Below the pieces are notes generated by a model. The model did no database searches and was not told where the DNA came from. It saw only the letters and a list, made by a program, of their open reading frames with translations. From Evansella sp. LMS18 (lineage in GTDB: Bacteria; Bacillota; Bacilli; Bacillales; Salisediminibacteriaceae), in contig NZ_CP093301.1 in the NCBI RefSeq assembly GCF_024362785.1, positions 806,001 through 870,000 of the forward strand: a DNA stretch of 64,000 nucleotides. The letters run 5' to 3'. Numbering within the stretch: the first letter of the stretch is position 1; each line of letters opens with the position of its first letter. This document shows positions 43,174 through 53,043 of the stretch, one piece after another. The position numbers were made by a program, and so were the translations under genes.

Positions 43174-44283
43174 TTATTCTACTGCCTGAATTCTTTCCAC
43201 TAAATCTCCAAATTGGCTTTCGTATTTTTCATACACTGGCTGAACGGCTTCTCGGAAACTGTCAATATCCACCTCAGCAGCATCGTAGATTTCCAGACCG
43301 TTATCAAACTCCATCAGTTCCTGCTTTTGTTCTGCTTCAATATCTGTTGTCATTTCACGCTGCACATGAGCGTACTCTTTTCCTAAACGTTCAAATACTT
43401 CCTGAACGTCTGCCGGAAGTGATTCGAAGAGATCTCCGTTCATGAGCAATACCGCTGCCGCATAATAAAGACCAACTTCACTTAAGTACTCCTGCACTTC
43501 ATATATACCTGTAGAATGCGTTACACCGTAAGCGTTGTCATGAGCTTCCACGATTCCCTGCTGAAGGGAAGTATGCACTTCAGGCCACTCAATTGGTGTC
43601 GGGTCGGCACCGAGGGCACGGTAAGTATCAAGCACCAGATCGTTTCCAATTGCCCTTACCTTCATTCCGTTTAGATCATCCGCTGAAAGGATCGGCTTAC
43701 CATTACTTAACATATGCCTCATACCGTTTTCCCAGAGGCCTAATCCTTTGAATCCCTGGGCATCGATCAGGCTGAGGAGCTCTTCCCCAACTTCGCCGTC
43801 GAGGGTATCATATGCGTGCTGGTGGTCCCGGAAAATTAACGGTAAATCAAGAACCGCCAATTCCGGTACAAAGTTAGTCACCGGTGCTGACGTATAAATT
43901 CCCATATCCAGAGTGCCTAACTGAACCTGCTCGATCATATCCCTTTCCCCGCCGAGCTGTCCCCCTGGAAAAATCTCAAACTTAACCTGTCCATCAGTTT
44001 CTTCTTCAATAGCAGCTGTAAGTTCCTCCATCCCGAGGGTGAAGGAATGTGTCGGCGGGCCAATATGCCCTACCTTAATATTGACTACATCTCCTGAATT
44101 CGCTGCAGAATCATTTTCTGCTTCTCCGGAATTGTTCCCTTCGTTTGCATTTGCTTCGTTATTTGAATCTGAGTTATTGGAAGCCTCAGCATCCGCAGGC
44201 TCCTCCCCTCCCCCACAGGCAGTTAACACAGCTGTACTTATCAGCACTGTGCCAAGAACTTTAAGTAAATGCTTTTTCATCAT
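43174..44283 (-). CDS. dctP: TRAP transporter substrate-binding lipoprotein (DctP type)
   Basis: 369 residues. Lipobox LTACGG, an acidic, Asn/Ser/Glu-rich linker (residues about 25-65), then the DctP fold: VGHIGPPTHSFTLGMEEL, GQLGGERDMIEQVQLGTLDMG, GMRHMLSNGKPI, LNGMKVRAIGNDL and EWPEVHTSLQQGIVEAHDNAY. The ligand is probably a carboxylate; the adjacent GlcD-like gene points to a 2-hydroxy acid. Two consecutive ATGs follow GGGAGG. Confidence 0.95.
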   Translation of the reverse strand: MMKKHLLKVLGTVLISTAVLTACGGGEEPADAEASNNSDSNNEANANEGNNSGEAENDSAANSGDVVNIKVGHIGPPTHSFTLGMEELTAAIEEETDGQVKFEIFPGGQLGGERDMIEQVQLGTLDMGIYTSAPVTNFVPELAVLDLPLIFRDHQHAYDTLDGEVGEELLSLIDAQGFKGLGLWENGMRHMLSNGKPILSADDLNGMKVRAIGNDLVLDTYRALGADPTPIEWPEVHTSLQQGIVEAHDNAYGVTHSTGIYEVQEYLSEVGLYYAAAVLLMNGDLFESLPADVQEVFERLGKEYAHVQREMTTDIEAEQKQELMEFDNGLEIYDAAEVDIDSFREAVQPVYEKYESQFGDLVERIQAVE

Positions 44284-44362
44284 CTTTCCTCCCTTATTTA
44301 TATGAATATCTTTTTATTTATCAGCCCTGTATGTTACCGTTGGGCAGAGAAACCTGAAATTA

Positions 44363-44376
44363 AGGAAACGCTTACA
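44363..44376. promoter_or_regulatory. Candidate CcpA cre site upstream of dctP
   Basis: AGGAAACGCTTACA (reverse TGTAAGCGTTTCCT) differs from the cre consensus TGNAANCGNNNNCA only at one end. It lies between the dehydrogenase stop and the dctP start. Suggests catabolite control; not tested. Confidence 0.45.
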
Positions 44377-44391
44377 AAATTAAATTACATC

Positions 44392-45771
44392 CTATCCAGA
44401 AAAAATCTTGCCTGGATTCATAATGCCGTTTGGGTCAAGTGCCTGCTTTATCGCCTTCATTACCTCATAAGCACTGCCATGTTCCTTCAGCTGGTACTTT
44501 ATTTTTCCCCTGCCTACTCCGTGCTCGCCTGTACAAGTGCCGCCTCTTTCAAGGGCATAATTAACAATTCTTTCATTGAATTCTTCTGCTTTTCTGATAG
44601 AATCTTTCTCCTTCATATCTACCATCAGCAGAACGTGAAAGTTGCCGTCTCCAACATGTCCCTGAATGGCCCCGTCAAGGCCAAGCTCATCGGCTCCTTT
44701 TCTCGCATCGAGGATTGCACCTGTAAGTTCAGAAAGGGGCAGGCAAACATCGGTGCCCATCAGTTTTTTGCCGGGAAATCCATGAATAAAGGAATAAGCG
44801 AGATTATGCCGCGCTTCCCAGAGCTTGTTTCGCCCTTTCGTATCTGTTTCAAACTGAATATCTTTACAGCCAAGCTCTGCGACTATCTCTTTTGTAAACT
44901 CCACATCCTGCGCCAGTCCGGCTTGATTCCCGTGAAATTCAAGAAACAGCGTTGGCAGCTCTTCATAATCCACTTCACTGTACTTATTAACCTGGCGGAT
45001 CGAACGGGCATCCACAAACTCGATTCTGGCCATTGGAACACCGGCCGACATGATTTTTCCAACTGCATCCACAGCATTTTCTACGGAAGGAAAAGTTGCT
45101 CTTCCAGCAACTATCGTTTCAGGTATTCCATAAACCTTCAGGGTCAGTTCCGTTATAACACCGAGAGTACCCTCTGAACCCGTTATGAGTCCGTTCAGGC
45201 TGTAGCCGGAGGAGGACTTTGCCGCCAGGGTTCCTGTGTGTATCACTCCCCCGTTAGCTAAAACTACTTCCAGATCCCTAATCTGATCACGCATTATTCC
45301 GTATTTCACGGAAGTTGTGCCACTCGCGTTGGTAGCGGCCATACCGCCGAGTGTGGCGTCTGCGCCTGGATCCACCGAAAAAAACAAGCCATATTTTTTC
45401 AGTTCTTTGTTTAATTGATTTCTCGTAACTCCAGGCTGTACTTTAACGAGAAAATCCTTGTCCATCACTTCAAGAATCTTGTTCATACGCGACAAATCGA
45501 GGGAAATGCCTCCATGATATGGAATGGCGTGTCCCTCCAGACTTGTCCCAAGGCCAAACGGAACAATCGGTATTTTATTTTCGTTAGCGAAGGCTGTAAT
45601 CCTGCTCACTTCCTCGGCAGAGTGAGGAAACACAACCGCATCCGGAAGTGATGGCGGACTGTAACCTTCATCCTTGCTGTGCTGCTCCAGGATAGTTTCG
45701 TTAACAGATATCTGGTCCTCTGAGATTATACTTTTAAGTTCTTCTATATAACCTGCTGTTTTAGAAGCCAT
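44392..45771 (-). CDS. FAD-binding 2-hydroxyacid dehydrogenase (GlcD / D-lactate dehydrogenase family)
   Basis: 459 residues. FAD_binding_4 domain: PFGLGTSLEGHAIPYHGGISLDLSRMNKI, VQPGVTRNQLN, FFSVDPGADATLGGMAATNASGT and SGYSLNGLITGSEGTLGVITE; C-terminal GlcD motifs GHVGDGNFHVLLM and GTCTGEHGVGRGK. Oxidises D-lactate or glycolate, passing electrons to the respiratory chain. The second ATG (45771) is chosen since GAGGG abuts the first. Upstream of, and same strand as, the TRAP genes, forming a probable uptake-and-oxidation operon. Confidence 0.93.
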   Translation of the reverse strand: MASKTAGYIEELKSIISEDQISVNETILEQHSKDEGYSPPSLPDAVVFPHSAEEVSRITAFANENKIPIVPFGLGTSLEGHAIPYHGGISLDLSRMNKILEVMDKDFLVKVQPGVTRNQLNKELKKYGLFFSVDPGADATLGGMAATNASGTTSVKYGIMRDQIRDLEVVLANGGVIHTGTLAAKSSSGYSLNGLITGSEGTLGVITELTLKVYGIPETIVAGRATFPSVENAVDAVGKIMSAGVPMARIEFVDARSIRQVNKYSEVDYEELPTLFLEFHGNQAGLAQDVEFTKEIVAELGCKDIQFETDTKGRNKLWEARHNLAYSFIHGFPGKKLMGTDVCLPLSELTGAILDARKGADELGLDGAIQGHVGDGNFHVLLMVDMKEKDSIRKAEEFNERIVNYALERGGTCTGEHGVGRGKIKYQLKEHGSAYEVMKAIKQALDPNGIMNPGKIFSG

Positions 45772-45893
45772 ACTCATCCCTCATTGCTATAAAGAATATT
45801 CTTTATTTTCTCATAATATATGATTTTAAGTCAAACCATATATTTTATTTTTAAAAAATATATTAGTTGTGAAAACAACAACTTTTCCCCACA

Positions 45894-45927
45894 CAAAAAA
45901 ACCGCATGGAATTCCATACGGTTTTCT
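45894..45927 (-). terminator. Terminator of the trhO gene
   Basis: AACCGTATGGAATTCCATGCGGTT hairpin followed on the minus strand by seven T. Confidence 0.85.
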
Positions 45928-45940
45928 CCACAGCTCTTAC

Positions 45941-46900
45941 TCAGACTGTGCTTGATTCCTCTAATTTTTCAAGTCTCTCTGCTACTTCCGCTTCACTCAG
46001 GTCATGCTCTTTTATATAACGGTTCCTTGGGTGCACGCGGCATTCGTGTGTACATGCTCTCAGATGCTTATGCTCGGATTCTTCTGTACAGATGATTTGT
46101 TTGTTGCACTCAGGGTTCGCACAGTTTACATATCGCTCACATGGTTCACCGGTGAAGTAATCCTTGCCGACTACCACATGTTCCTTCTGGTTTACCGGAA
46201 CGCTGATTCTCTCGTCAAAAACATAGCATTTTCCATCCCAGAGTTCTCCCTGTACTTCAGGGTCTTTACCGTACGTAACAATACCCCCGTGCAGCTGTGA
46301 CACATCCTCAAAGCCTTCCTCTTTCAGCCAGCCGGAAAACTTTTCGCAGCGGATGCCTCCCGTACAGTAAGTAAGGATTTTTTTATCTTCAAATTTCTCT
46401 TTATTTTCCTTGATCCATTGCGGAAGCTCCCGGAATGAATGGATGTCGGGTCTCACAGCTCCCCGGAAATGCCCGATATCGTACTCGTAATCATTACGCG
46501 CATCAATAACCACAGTATCAGGATCCTGCATTTGCTCATAAAACTCTTTAGGGCTTAAGTAGTTTCCTGTCTGTTTGAGTGGATTAATGTCATCTTCCAG
46601 ACGGAGCGTTACAAGCTCAGGGCGGTATCTTACATGCATTTTCTTAAAAGCATGTCCTTCCGCTTCATCTATTTTGAAGACCATATCTGAAAAACGAGGA
46701 TCATTTTTCATTGCTTCCATATATTTGTCAGTCTGTTCCACTGTACCGGAAACAGTTCCGTTAATTCCTTCGTCAGCAATAAGGATTCTGCCTTTTAAAC
46801 CAAGCTCTTTACAAAAAGCTAAATGTTCCTGTGCATATTCCTCCGCCTCAGGAAGGTTTACATATTTATAATAAAGCAATACTCTGTATTGATTATCCAT
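45941..46900 (-). CDS. trhO: tRNA uridine(34) hydroxylase TrhO (rhodanese-type)
   Basis: About 319 residues. N-terminal domain with [17 protein letters not shown], central rhodanese domain with the active-site loop [12 protein letters not shown], and C-terminal Cys-rich tail ([13 protein letters not shown] ... [13 protein letters not shown]) that is characteristic of the family. TrhO forms 5-hydroxyuridine at the tRNA wobble position. ATG 46900 with AAGGTGG upstream is chosen over a GTG overlapping that site. Monocistronic, unrelated to the Cst regulon downstream. Confidence 0.93.
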   Translation of the reverse strand: MDNQYRVLLYYKYVNLPEAEEYAQEHLAFCKELGLKGRILIADEGINGTVSGTVEQTDKYMEAMKNDPRFSDMVFKIDEAEGHAFKKMHVRYRPELVTLRLEDDINPLKQTGNYLSPKEFYEQMQDPDTVVIDARNDYEYDIGHFRGAVRPDIHSFRELPQWIKENKEKFEDKKILTYCTGGIRCEKFSGWLKEEGFEDVSQLHGGIVTYGKDPEVQGELWDGKCYVFDERISVPVNQKEHVVVGKDYFTGEPCERYVNCANPECNKQIICTEESEHKHLRACTHECRVHPRNRYIKEHDLSEAEVAERLEKLEESSTV

Positions 46901-47126
46901 TATAATAACCACCTTCTATATTAAAAACTAACAGTAAATTATATACTAATAAATTTCACAAAACAAGATATATTATACCTGACCTCAGTATCACTTTCAA
47001 TTATTAAGTACAATCCCACCAAAAAAGTTCAGGCTTTTTATTTCCTCTGATTTAAAGAAGACAATAATAGTTTTGAATTCGGATTTCATAATTGGAAAAC
47101 CTCATTAATAGAGGGAGGCAAGGCTT

Positions 47127-48155
47127 ATGCTAATGATTTTTGAATTAATGAGGATTGCAATAAAAATAAGAAAACTGACTCTTGTTATAATTACCTTTAT
47201 TTTTATCACCGCCAGCTCGTTTATCATACATTGGCTCGAACCGGCAATTTTCAAAGACCCATTCATCGGATTCTGGTACGTGATGACAACTGTAACGACG
47301 ACCGGCTACGGGGATTTCGTACCCGAAACGACAATTGGCAGGCTTTACGGATTATTTCTGTATTTATTCGGCATAGGATTAATAGGGATTGTAATCGGCA
47401 AAATGGTTGAAGGGTATGGAATATACCAGAAGCTGAAGGAGGAAGGAAAATTGGCATTCAAAGGAAAAGGGCACTATGTCATCATAGGATGGTCTAATAA
47501 AGCCAGGCATACAATGAACGAATTATTATCTATTGATGACCAGGCAAAAATTGTTCTGATTGACAATCTGCCTAAAATCCCTGTGGAAAACGAGAACCTG
47601 ATATATGTGCAGGGAGACCCGACTGACAAAAACACCCTTCAGCAGGCAAATGTCCAGGATGCCAACGCTGTCATTATTTATTCAAAAGACAATGAAATGG
47701 ATCCGGTTTCTGCCGACGGCAAATCACTGATTATCGTTTCCTCTGTTGAAGGCTATGCAGTTGAACTGAAAACAGAAATCTATACCATCGTGGAGATACT
47801 CAAGAAAAAACATATCCCTAATTTTAAACATGCGAATGTGGATGAATTTGTAGTAGCTGATGAAGCCCTTTCAGACTTAATGGCAAAGTCTGCTGTCCAT
47901 AAGGGATCGAGCAAACTCGTCATGAAGCTGCTGAGCAGGAAGAGCGGAGTGGATATCTGGAAGCTTAAAAAGCGGGAAATGTGGAAAACGTACAACGATG
48001 CCTTTGAAGAATTGAAATCTCTAGGAGCCAACTTAATATCAGACAGAAATGATTTTCAACTTTTAAGGAAACTGGATGAACCAATCCCAAACGATGCTGA
48101 GTTATATGTTATCTGCAGTAAAGATATCTACCATCAAATTCAAAAGAGACCTTAA
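47127..48155 (+). CDS. Potassium channel family protein with TrkA-N (RCK) domain
   Basis: 342 residues. Two membrane segments flank a pore helix with the K+ selectivity filter TTGYGDF (58-64); an RCK Rossmann domain follows (HYVIIGWSNKARHTMNEL, VLIDNLPKIP, YVQGDPTDKNTLQQANV). Resembles YugO/MthK-type channels gated by cytosolic ligands; the B. subtilis homologue is linked to biofilm signalling. AGAGGGAGG precedes the ATG. Confidence 0.9.
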   Translation: MLMIFELMRIAIKIRKLTLVIITFIFITASSFIIHWLEPAIFKDPFIGFWYVMTTVTTTGYGDFVPETTIGRLYGLFLYLFGIGLIGIVIGKMVEGYGIYQKLKEEGKLAFKGKGHYVIIGWSNKARHTMNELLSIDDQAKIVLIDNLPKIPVENENLIYVQGDPTDKNTLQQANVQDANAVIIYSKDNEMDPVSADGKSLIIVSSVEGYAVELKTEIYTIVEILKKKHIPNFKHANVDEFVVADEALSDLMAKSAVHKGSSKLVMKLLSRKSGVDIWKLKKREMWKTYNDAFEELKSLGANLISDRNDFQLLRKLDEPIPNDAELYVICSKDIYHQIQKRP

Positions 48156-48157
48156 AG

Positions 48158-48190
48158 AAAAAAAGCCTCCACTTGTGGAGGTTTTTTACC
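48158..48190. terminator. Bidirectional terminator
   Basis: AAGCCTCCA and TGGAGGTT stem with a 4-nt loop between the convergent channel and YesL-family genes, with A-run and T-run on either side. Confidence 0.9.
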
Positions 48191-48198
48191 TTTGTTTT

Positions 48199-48840
48199 TC
48201 ACACACTCTCCTGCTTTTTCCAGCCATTGTCTGCCGGAATAATATCCTTCCAGTACCTCCTCGCCAGCCTGGTCGCCAGCAAACCTAACACACTGACAGA
48301 AAAAAAGAAGATCAGACCGGGCCATAGGAGGAAAACAGCTGCCATAACAACAGCTGCACCTAACACAGCAACTGAATAATGCGGCCGCATCAACCCTGTC
48401 ATTAAAGCGAAAAATAAAGTTTTATACCATGGCAGTTCAAAGTAAGCCATAACAGGAAACGTGAAAATTGCCATGACGATATAAAGCATCAGCAAAGTAT
48501 ACAGCATATATTTCACGATTAACAGCCACCCTGCATCAGGCCAGCTCAACAGCTGCAGATCAGCAGCCAGGATAAGCCCGATACCTGCCAGGGGCAGCCC
48601 TGTTTTAAAACTCTTCTTAAAATTATCCCGGAAGCTGGACAAGAACTTCTGGAACAATCCCATTTCTTCATCTTCCTCCTGTTCCTCCAGCTTTTTCATA
48701 ACATCAAACAAAGCGGCAGTAGCAGGGATAAGTGTAACGACCGGTAGGGAGAAAAGCAGCCAGAATAAGTTAAGCACAGCGAGCCTGGAGAGTTGTTCCA
48801 TCCCCCGAAATATGATTCCTGTCAAACCTTTTCCGTCCAT
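48199..48840 (-). CDS. YesL-family (DUF624) membrane protein
   Basis: About 213 residues; the ATG at 48840 has AAAGGAAA upstream, whereas 48858 has no ribosome site. N-terminal GIIFRGMEQLSRLAVLNLFWLLFSLPVVTLIPAT is the DUF624 signature; five membrane segments in total. Such proteins are usually encoded beside sugar ABC importers and may assist them or sense their activity; the role is unproven. Last gene of the ABC operon. Confidence 0.85.
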   Translation of the reverse strand: MDGKGLTGIIFRGMEQLSRLAVLNLFWLLFSLPVVTLIPATAALFDVMKKLEEQEEDEEMGLFQKFLSSFRDNFKKSFKTGLPLAGIGLILAADLQLLSWPDAGWLLIVKYMLYTLLMLYIVMAIFTFPVMAYFELPWYKTLFFALMTGLMRPHYSVAVLGAAVVMAAVFLLWPGLIFFFSVSVLGLLATRLARRYWKDIIPADNGWKKQESV

Positions 48841-48874
48841 GACCGATTTCCTTTCCATAATATAATTTTTGGCC

Positions 48875-49840
48875 CTATCCCTTTGTTCCCCCGGTTAAAT
48901 CCATTCCTTCAATGAAGTATTTCTGGCAGACAAAGAAAAGTATAATAACCGGGATAAGCACCATAGTGGAGCCGGCCATTAAGTAATTCCACTGAGTGGT
49001 TGTCTGGCTCTGGAAAGTCTGCAATCCTATCTGCAGTGTGTACATCGATTCGTCATGAATGTAAAGAAGCGGTCCGAGAAAGTCGTTCCATGCCCCGTTA
49101 AAGGAAAAAATGGCGATTGTGATCAGTGCTGGCTTCGTCAACGGCAGCATGATTCTGCTCCAGATATAGAAATGGCTCGCCCCGTCAATTTTAGCTGCTT
49201 CAATCAGTTCATTATTAATCGACATATAAAACTGCCTCATTAAGAATATGAAAAACGCGTTCCCGAAAAAGGCAGGGACGATGAGCGGCAGATAGGTCCC
49301 TACCCACCCCAGCTGGGTAAACAGTATATACTGGGGAATCATTGTGACAAATCCAGGGATCATCATCGTCGCCAGTACGAGAGCGAAAATAACATTACGC
49401 CCTGGGAAGGGGATTTTCGCAAACCCGTACGCGATAAAAGAATTAGAAAGGACACTGCCCACAACGACGCAAGCTGTAATAATCAGCGTATTAAAAGCGT
49501 ACCTGAAAAAAGGAAAGGCCTGTATTGTCTCTGCGTAATTCGACCACATAATTTCATCCGGGAAAAGAGTAGGCGGAAACTGGACAATCTCAGACATTGG
49601 CTTAAGTGAGGTGATGACCATCCAGTATATCGGTGTCAGTAAAACGATGCTGACAGCGACGAGAATTAATGTGGTAATTATATTGGCAATCCGCTTTTTC
49701 ACCTTCCTGCTTTTAAAATAGCCAGGCTTTAAAACAGGCCCTTTGCCCATCTGTTGTTTATATGGTTTATTAGTCTTCTGCCGAAATCCTTCATTTTCCC
49801 TTTCAGGAGTTTTTTGCGGTTCAAATTCTTTCGCTTCCAT
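48875..49840 (-). CDS. Carbohydrate ABC transporter permease (MalG type)
   Basis: 321 residues. A charged N-terminal tail of about 50 residues, then six membrane segments and the EAA loop EAAKIDGASHFYIWSRIMLPL that contacts the ATPase. First base overlaps the last base of the upstream permease stop (ATGA-type coupling). Works with the MalF-type permease and the lipoprotein; no ATPase gene is in the operon. Confidence 0.93.
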   Translation of the reverse strand: MEAKEFEPQKTPERENEGFRQKTNKPYKQQMGKGPVLKPGYFKSRKVKKRIANIITTLILVAVSIVLLTPIYWMVITSLKPMSEIVQFPPTLFPDEIMWSNYAETIQAFPFFRYAFNTLIITACVVVGSVLSNSFIAYGFAKIPFPGRNVIFALVLATMMIPGFVTMIPQYILFTQLGWVGTYLPLIVPAFFGNAFFIFLMRQFYMSINNELIEAAKIDGASHFYIWSRIMLPLTKPALITIAIFSFNGAWNDFLGPLLYIHDESMYTLQIGLQTFQSQTTTQWNYLMAGSTMVLIPVIILFFVCQKYFIEGMDLTGGTKG

Positions 49841-50772
49841 CAGCGCTGACCTCCTTCATAATGCACCCAGCGAGGGGCCAGCTTCAGGTTAATAATAGTA
49901 AGTATGAGAATGATAATGAATAGAATCCATGACATCGCCATTGCATACCCCATGTCAAAAGCAACAAAAGCTTTATTCCACATATGCAGGTTGTAGAAGA
50001 GCAGGGAATTTGCCGGACCGCCTGATCCACTCTCAGTCATTACATAAGCTTCCTGGAAGATTTGAAAAGCTCCTATAGTTGTCGTTACCACATCAAAGAA
50101 GACAATTGGCGTAATCATCGGCAACGTGATATGCCAGAATCGCTGGAAAGCATTCGCACCATCCAATTCAGCAGATTCATAGAGCTGTCCCGGCACATTC
50201 TGTAAAGTTGCCAGATACAGCAGCATAGTTCCCCCTATGCTCCAGAGCCTCATAATAACTAAGGCAGGCTTTGTCCAGTCAGGATCAAACAGCCAGGCCG
50301 GTCCCTGAATCTGGAACCAGCTCAATACTGTATTTATTAAACCAGTCGACGGAGACAACAACTGCATCCATAATATATAAACTGCCACCCCTGACAATAC
50401 CGCCGGCAAATAAAAAATTGTCCGGAAAGCTTTTATCCCTTTTATTTTCTGGTTCAGCAGCACAGCCATCAATATTGCCCCGACAGCTGTTAAAGGGACG
50501 ATGAAAGCAACATAATAAAGCGTGTTATAGAGAGACGTCCAGAAAAGACGGTCCGCTGTAAACATCTGCTCATAGTTCCGGAACCCGACAAAATCCATTC
50601 TTGATGTAATATTGTAATTTGTGAAACTACCTATTAGTGAAAAAAGCATCGGGCCCAGTAAGAATACAGTAAAACCGATAATAAACGGCGAAATAAATAA
50701 AAGGCCCCATAAGCTCTCCCGTCTGCGCATACTCATCGTCGTTTTCCTTTTAACCTTTATTTTCCCACCCAT
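49840..50772 (-). CDS. Carbohydrate ABC transporter permease (MalF type)
   Basis: About 310 residues from ATG 50772 (weak ribosome site AAGCGGTGT). Six membrane segments; EAA loop reads YESAELDGANAFQRFWHITLP. Heterodimer partner of the MalG-type permease. The frame is open 16 codons further upstream. Confidence 0.92.
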   Translation of the reverse strand: MGGKIKVKRKTTMSMRRRESLWGLLFISPFIIGFTVFLLGPMLFSLIGSFTNYNITSRMDFVGFRNYEQMFTADRLFWTSLYNTLYYVAFIVPLTAVGAILMAVLLNQKIKGIKAFRTIFYLPAVLSGVAVYILWMQLLSPSTGLINTVLSWFQIQGPAWLFDPDWTKPALVIMRLWSIGGTMLLYLATLQNVPGQLYESAELDGANAFQRFWHITLPMITPIVFFDVVTTTIGAFQIFQEAYVMTESGSGGPANSLLFYNLHMWNKAFVAFDMGYAMAMSWILFIIILILTIINLKLAPRWVHYEGGQR

Positions 50773-50853
50773 GTTCACACCGCTTTTCTCATATGTAGTA
50801 AGGAAGAGATGAAGCAGCAATTCTGTGCTTCACCTCTCTGTTTCCGGCAAACT

Positions 50854-52188
50854 TTATTGCTGATTCTGTTCAACGAGATCTTCCACCGCTTCCTGTGCGT
50901 CTATAAGCCCTTCTTCAGGACTTACTCTTCCAAGCATAATTTCATCTATGCTAGGGTTCAGCAGTGAATGGTAGTCCGGCGCATCCAGTGGTACAGGGGA
51001 CAGGACAGTTACATCCAGGTTCAGGTGAGCGAGCTCGTACACCATCCTGCCGTCATCAGAAAGATCAGGATGCTCGGCAAGCGCTTCGTTCGCTTCCATA
51101 TTTGCCATTACATCAAACCCATTCAGTCCCCAGTTTTCCTGTGGTGCCTGATCAGTCAAATATTTGATGAACTCCCAGGAAGCTTCCGGATTTTCCGCCC
51201 CGTATGGAATCTCAGCAACAAAGCCTCCGCCCCATGAGTAGTGGCCTGAGCCAGACTCTTTTTCAGGCAGCGGAGCCACTCCGAAGTTCAGTTCCCCGGC
51301 ATTATCCTTCAGGCTTGAATAATAGTTGATATTCTGTCCTCTCATAGCAACAAGCCCGGAAATAAATGGATCTGCCATACCATCCCCGAATTCCGCTTCA
51401 TACCGGTTAATTGTGTCCCTTCCGATACGCTCCTGCCACTCAACTACCCATTCGAGGGCTTCCACTTTTTCCGGAGTGTGGATGGTGACATTTCCATCTT
51501 CATCAAACCAGGTGTTCCCGCTGTCCGCGTTTAGCGCCCAGATATCCGGACCGAGGTTCCATAACGGGTAAAACCCGATTGTTTCCCAGTGGTCCCCATC
51601 CCGCTCATCAAGTGCCTTCGCGTATTCCTCCAGCTCATCCCAGGTAGACGGAGGGCTGTCCGGGTCTAACCCTGCCTCTTCAAATAAATCTTTATTGTAA
51701 AACAAGACCTGGGTGTCTGTATTGAACGGAAGTGCATAAGCATCCTCCTCATGAACTACAGTTTCCCATAAATGAGGATAGAAACGTTCCTGCACTTCTT
51801 CCTCCTCCTGGTCAATAAACTCCTGCAAGTTCATTGCCTGGTTCGCATCTGCTCTCTGGCGGACCGTGTTAATATCCTGAATGACCACATCCGGCGGGTT
51901 TCCCGCAGCCACAGCAGCAAGTGATTTCGTCCAGATGTCTCCCCATGGCTGATATACATGCCTTACATGGATTTCGTCCTGCATATCATTGAAATCATCA
52001 ATAATTCCTTCAATTACAGGGCGGCGCTGCTCCGAACCCCAGAAAGTCCAGAATTCAATCTCAACAGCTTCATCCGGGACATCCGCCCCACTGTTTTCGG
52101 CAGATCCGTCCTGCCCGCCGCAGGCAGATAAAACAGCCCCTGTACCAAATAAAAGAGATAATAAGGCAGGTTTAAAGCTTCTTTTCAT
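50854..52188 (-). CDS. Extracellular sugar-binding lipoprotein (ABC importer)
   Basis: 444 residues. Lipobox LSACGG; the mature domain has EIEFWTFWGSEQRRPVIEGIIDDF, AAVAAGNPPDVV and FNTDTQVLFYNKDLFEEAGLDPD, typical of group I sugar-binding proteins. Acidic composition is consistent with a saline or alkaline habitat. AAAGGTGAT precedes the ATG. No glycoside hydrolase or regulator is adjacent, so the sugar is unknown. Confidence 0.93.
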   Translation of the reverse strand: MKRSFKPALLSLLFGTGAVLSACGGQDGSAENSGADVPDEAVEIEFWTFWGSEQRRPVIEGIIDDFNDMQDEIHVRHVYQPWGDIWTKSLAAVAAGNPPDVVIQDINTVRQRADANQAMNLQEFIDQEEEEVQERFYPHLWETVVHEEDAYALPFNTDTQVLFYNKDLFEEAGLDPDSPPSTWDELEEYAKALDERDGDHWETIGFYPLWNLGPDIWALNADSGNTWFDEDGNVTIHTPEKVEALEWVVEWQERIGRDTINRYEAEFGDGMADPFISGLVAMRGQNINYYSSLKDNAGELNFGVAPLPEKESGSGHYSWGGGFVAEIPYGAENPEASWEFIKYLTDQAPQENWGLNGFDVMANMEANEALAEHPDLSDDGRMVYELAHLNLDVTVLSPVPLDAPDYHSLLNPSIDEIMLGRVSPEEGLIDAQEAVEDLVEQNQQ

Positions 52189-52496
52189 TTGTCCATCACC
52201 TTTTCTATGTATTTAGAATTTCATGCTGTCGTTTAAAGCAGAGCGATAATAACTGCCCTCCTCTCCATTATTAAGAAAATAGAAAATATTACATAAAAAA
52301 TGAAAATTATACAATCTTTTACCCCTTTCTGTTTTTTTCGAAACAGTTTCCAGAGCTTTTTGTCTGAAAAGCAGTAAAGTCCCGCAGTAAAGCAGGTCTG
52401 GGGGATCAGTTAGTTATTTTTCTGGCGGTCTGAAAAAAATCACAGTATTCATTAACAGGACATATTTTATTAAAACAAAGCCAGGAGGGGAGAGAG
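52189..52496. other. Intergenic region between divergent ABC operon and Mau-like operon
   Basis: Contains the minus-strand ABC promoter at 52286-52314 and A/T-rich DNA. No promoter for the Mau-like operon could be picked out with confidence. Confidence 0.5.
52286..52314 (-). promoter_or_regulatory. Promoter of the sugar ABC operon
   Basis: Minus strand TTGTAT (52309-52314) and TAATAT (52286-52291), 17-bp spacer, about 100 bp before the lipoprotein start. Confidence 0.55.
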
Positions 52497-53027
52497 ATGG
52501 GGGAGCATTTCACAAATATCTTAATTATCCATACCGCAAGTTTTTTCATTCTCACAGGTATCGCAAAGCTTTTCTCTTTTAAACAATTTCTGCTGTATAC
52601 TGCAGACTTTCAGATTTTACCCCGGCCTGTATCCTATGCTGCCGGCTCCCTCATCCCTATCCTTGAAATAGCTGGCGGTTTTTTACTTTTATTTTATGGC
52701 TGGTGGAATACAGGGGCAGCAATCTTACTCGTTTTACTGACTTTGTTCGGCTTCAGCCTTTTAAAAATAATCAATTCCGGGAGAAAAATCAGATGCGGCT
52801 GTTATGGAAAATGGCTTGCCGCAGAAGCAGATATTTTCAGTTTAGGAAAAGCCATTTATTTTTTCTTTCTGCTGCTCTTCATCAGTGCCTCTGTTCCCAG
52901 AACCGGCATTCATCTGGGCATCCCGGCGATCGTTACAGGGGTTCTATTGACCTCGCTTGTAATTGCGGCCCAAAAAATGTGGCAGCTTTATCAGCAAAAC
53001 AAACAACAGCTGCAGAATAAACGATAA
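52497..53027 (+). CDS. MauE/DoxX-like redox-associated membrane protein
   Basis: 176 residues, about five hydrophobic segments. MauE-like features: FFILTGIAKLFSFKQF, LPRPVSYAAGSLIPILEIAGG and a Cys pair in KIRCGCYGKW (residues 100 and 102). MauE works with the thioredoxin-like MauD in moving disulfide equivalents for folding the Cys-rich MADH light chain. GGAGGGGAGAG precedes the ATG. First of a tight four-gene run. Confidence 0.8.
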   Translation: MGEHFTNILIIHTASFFILTGIAKLFSFKQFLLYTADFQILPRPVSYAAGSLIPILEIAGGFLLLFYGWWNTGAAILLVLLTLFGFSLLKIINSGRKIRCGCYGKWLAAEADIFSLGKAIYFFFLLLFISASVPRTGIHLGIPAIVTGVLLTSLVIAAQKMWQLYQQNKQQLQNKR

Positions 53028-53043
53028 AGGAGCAAAAATTGCT

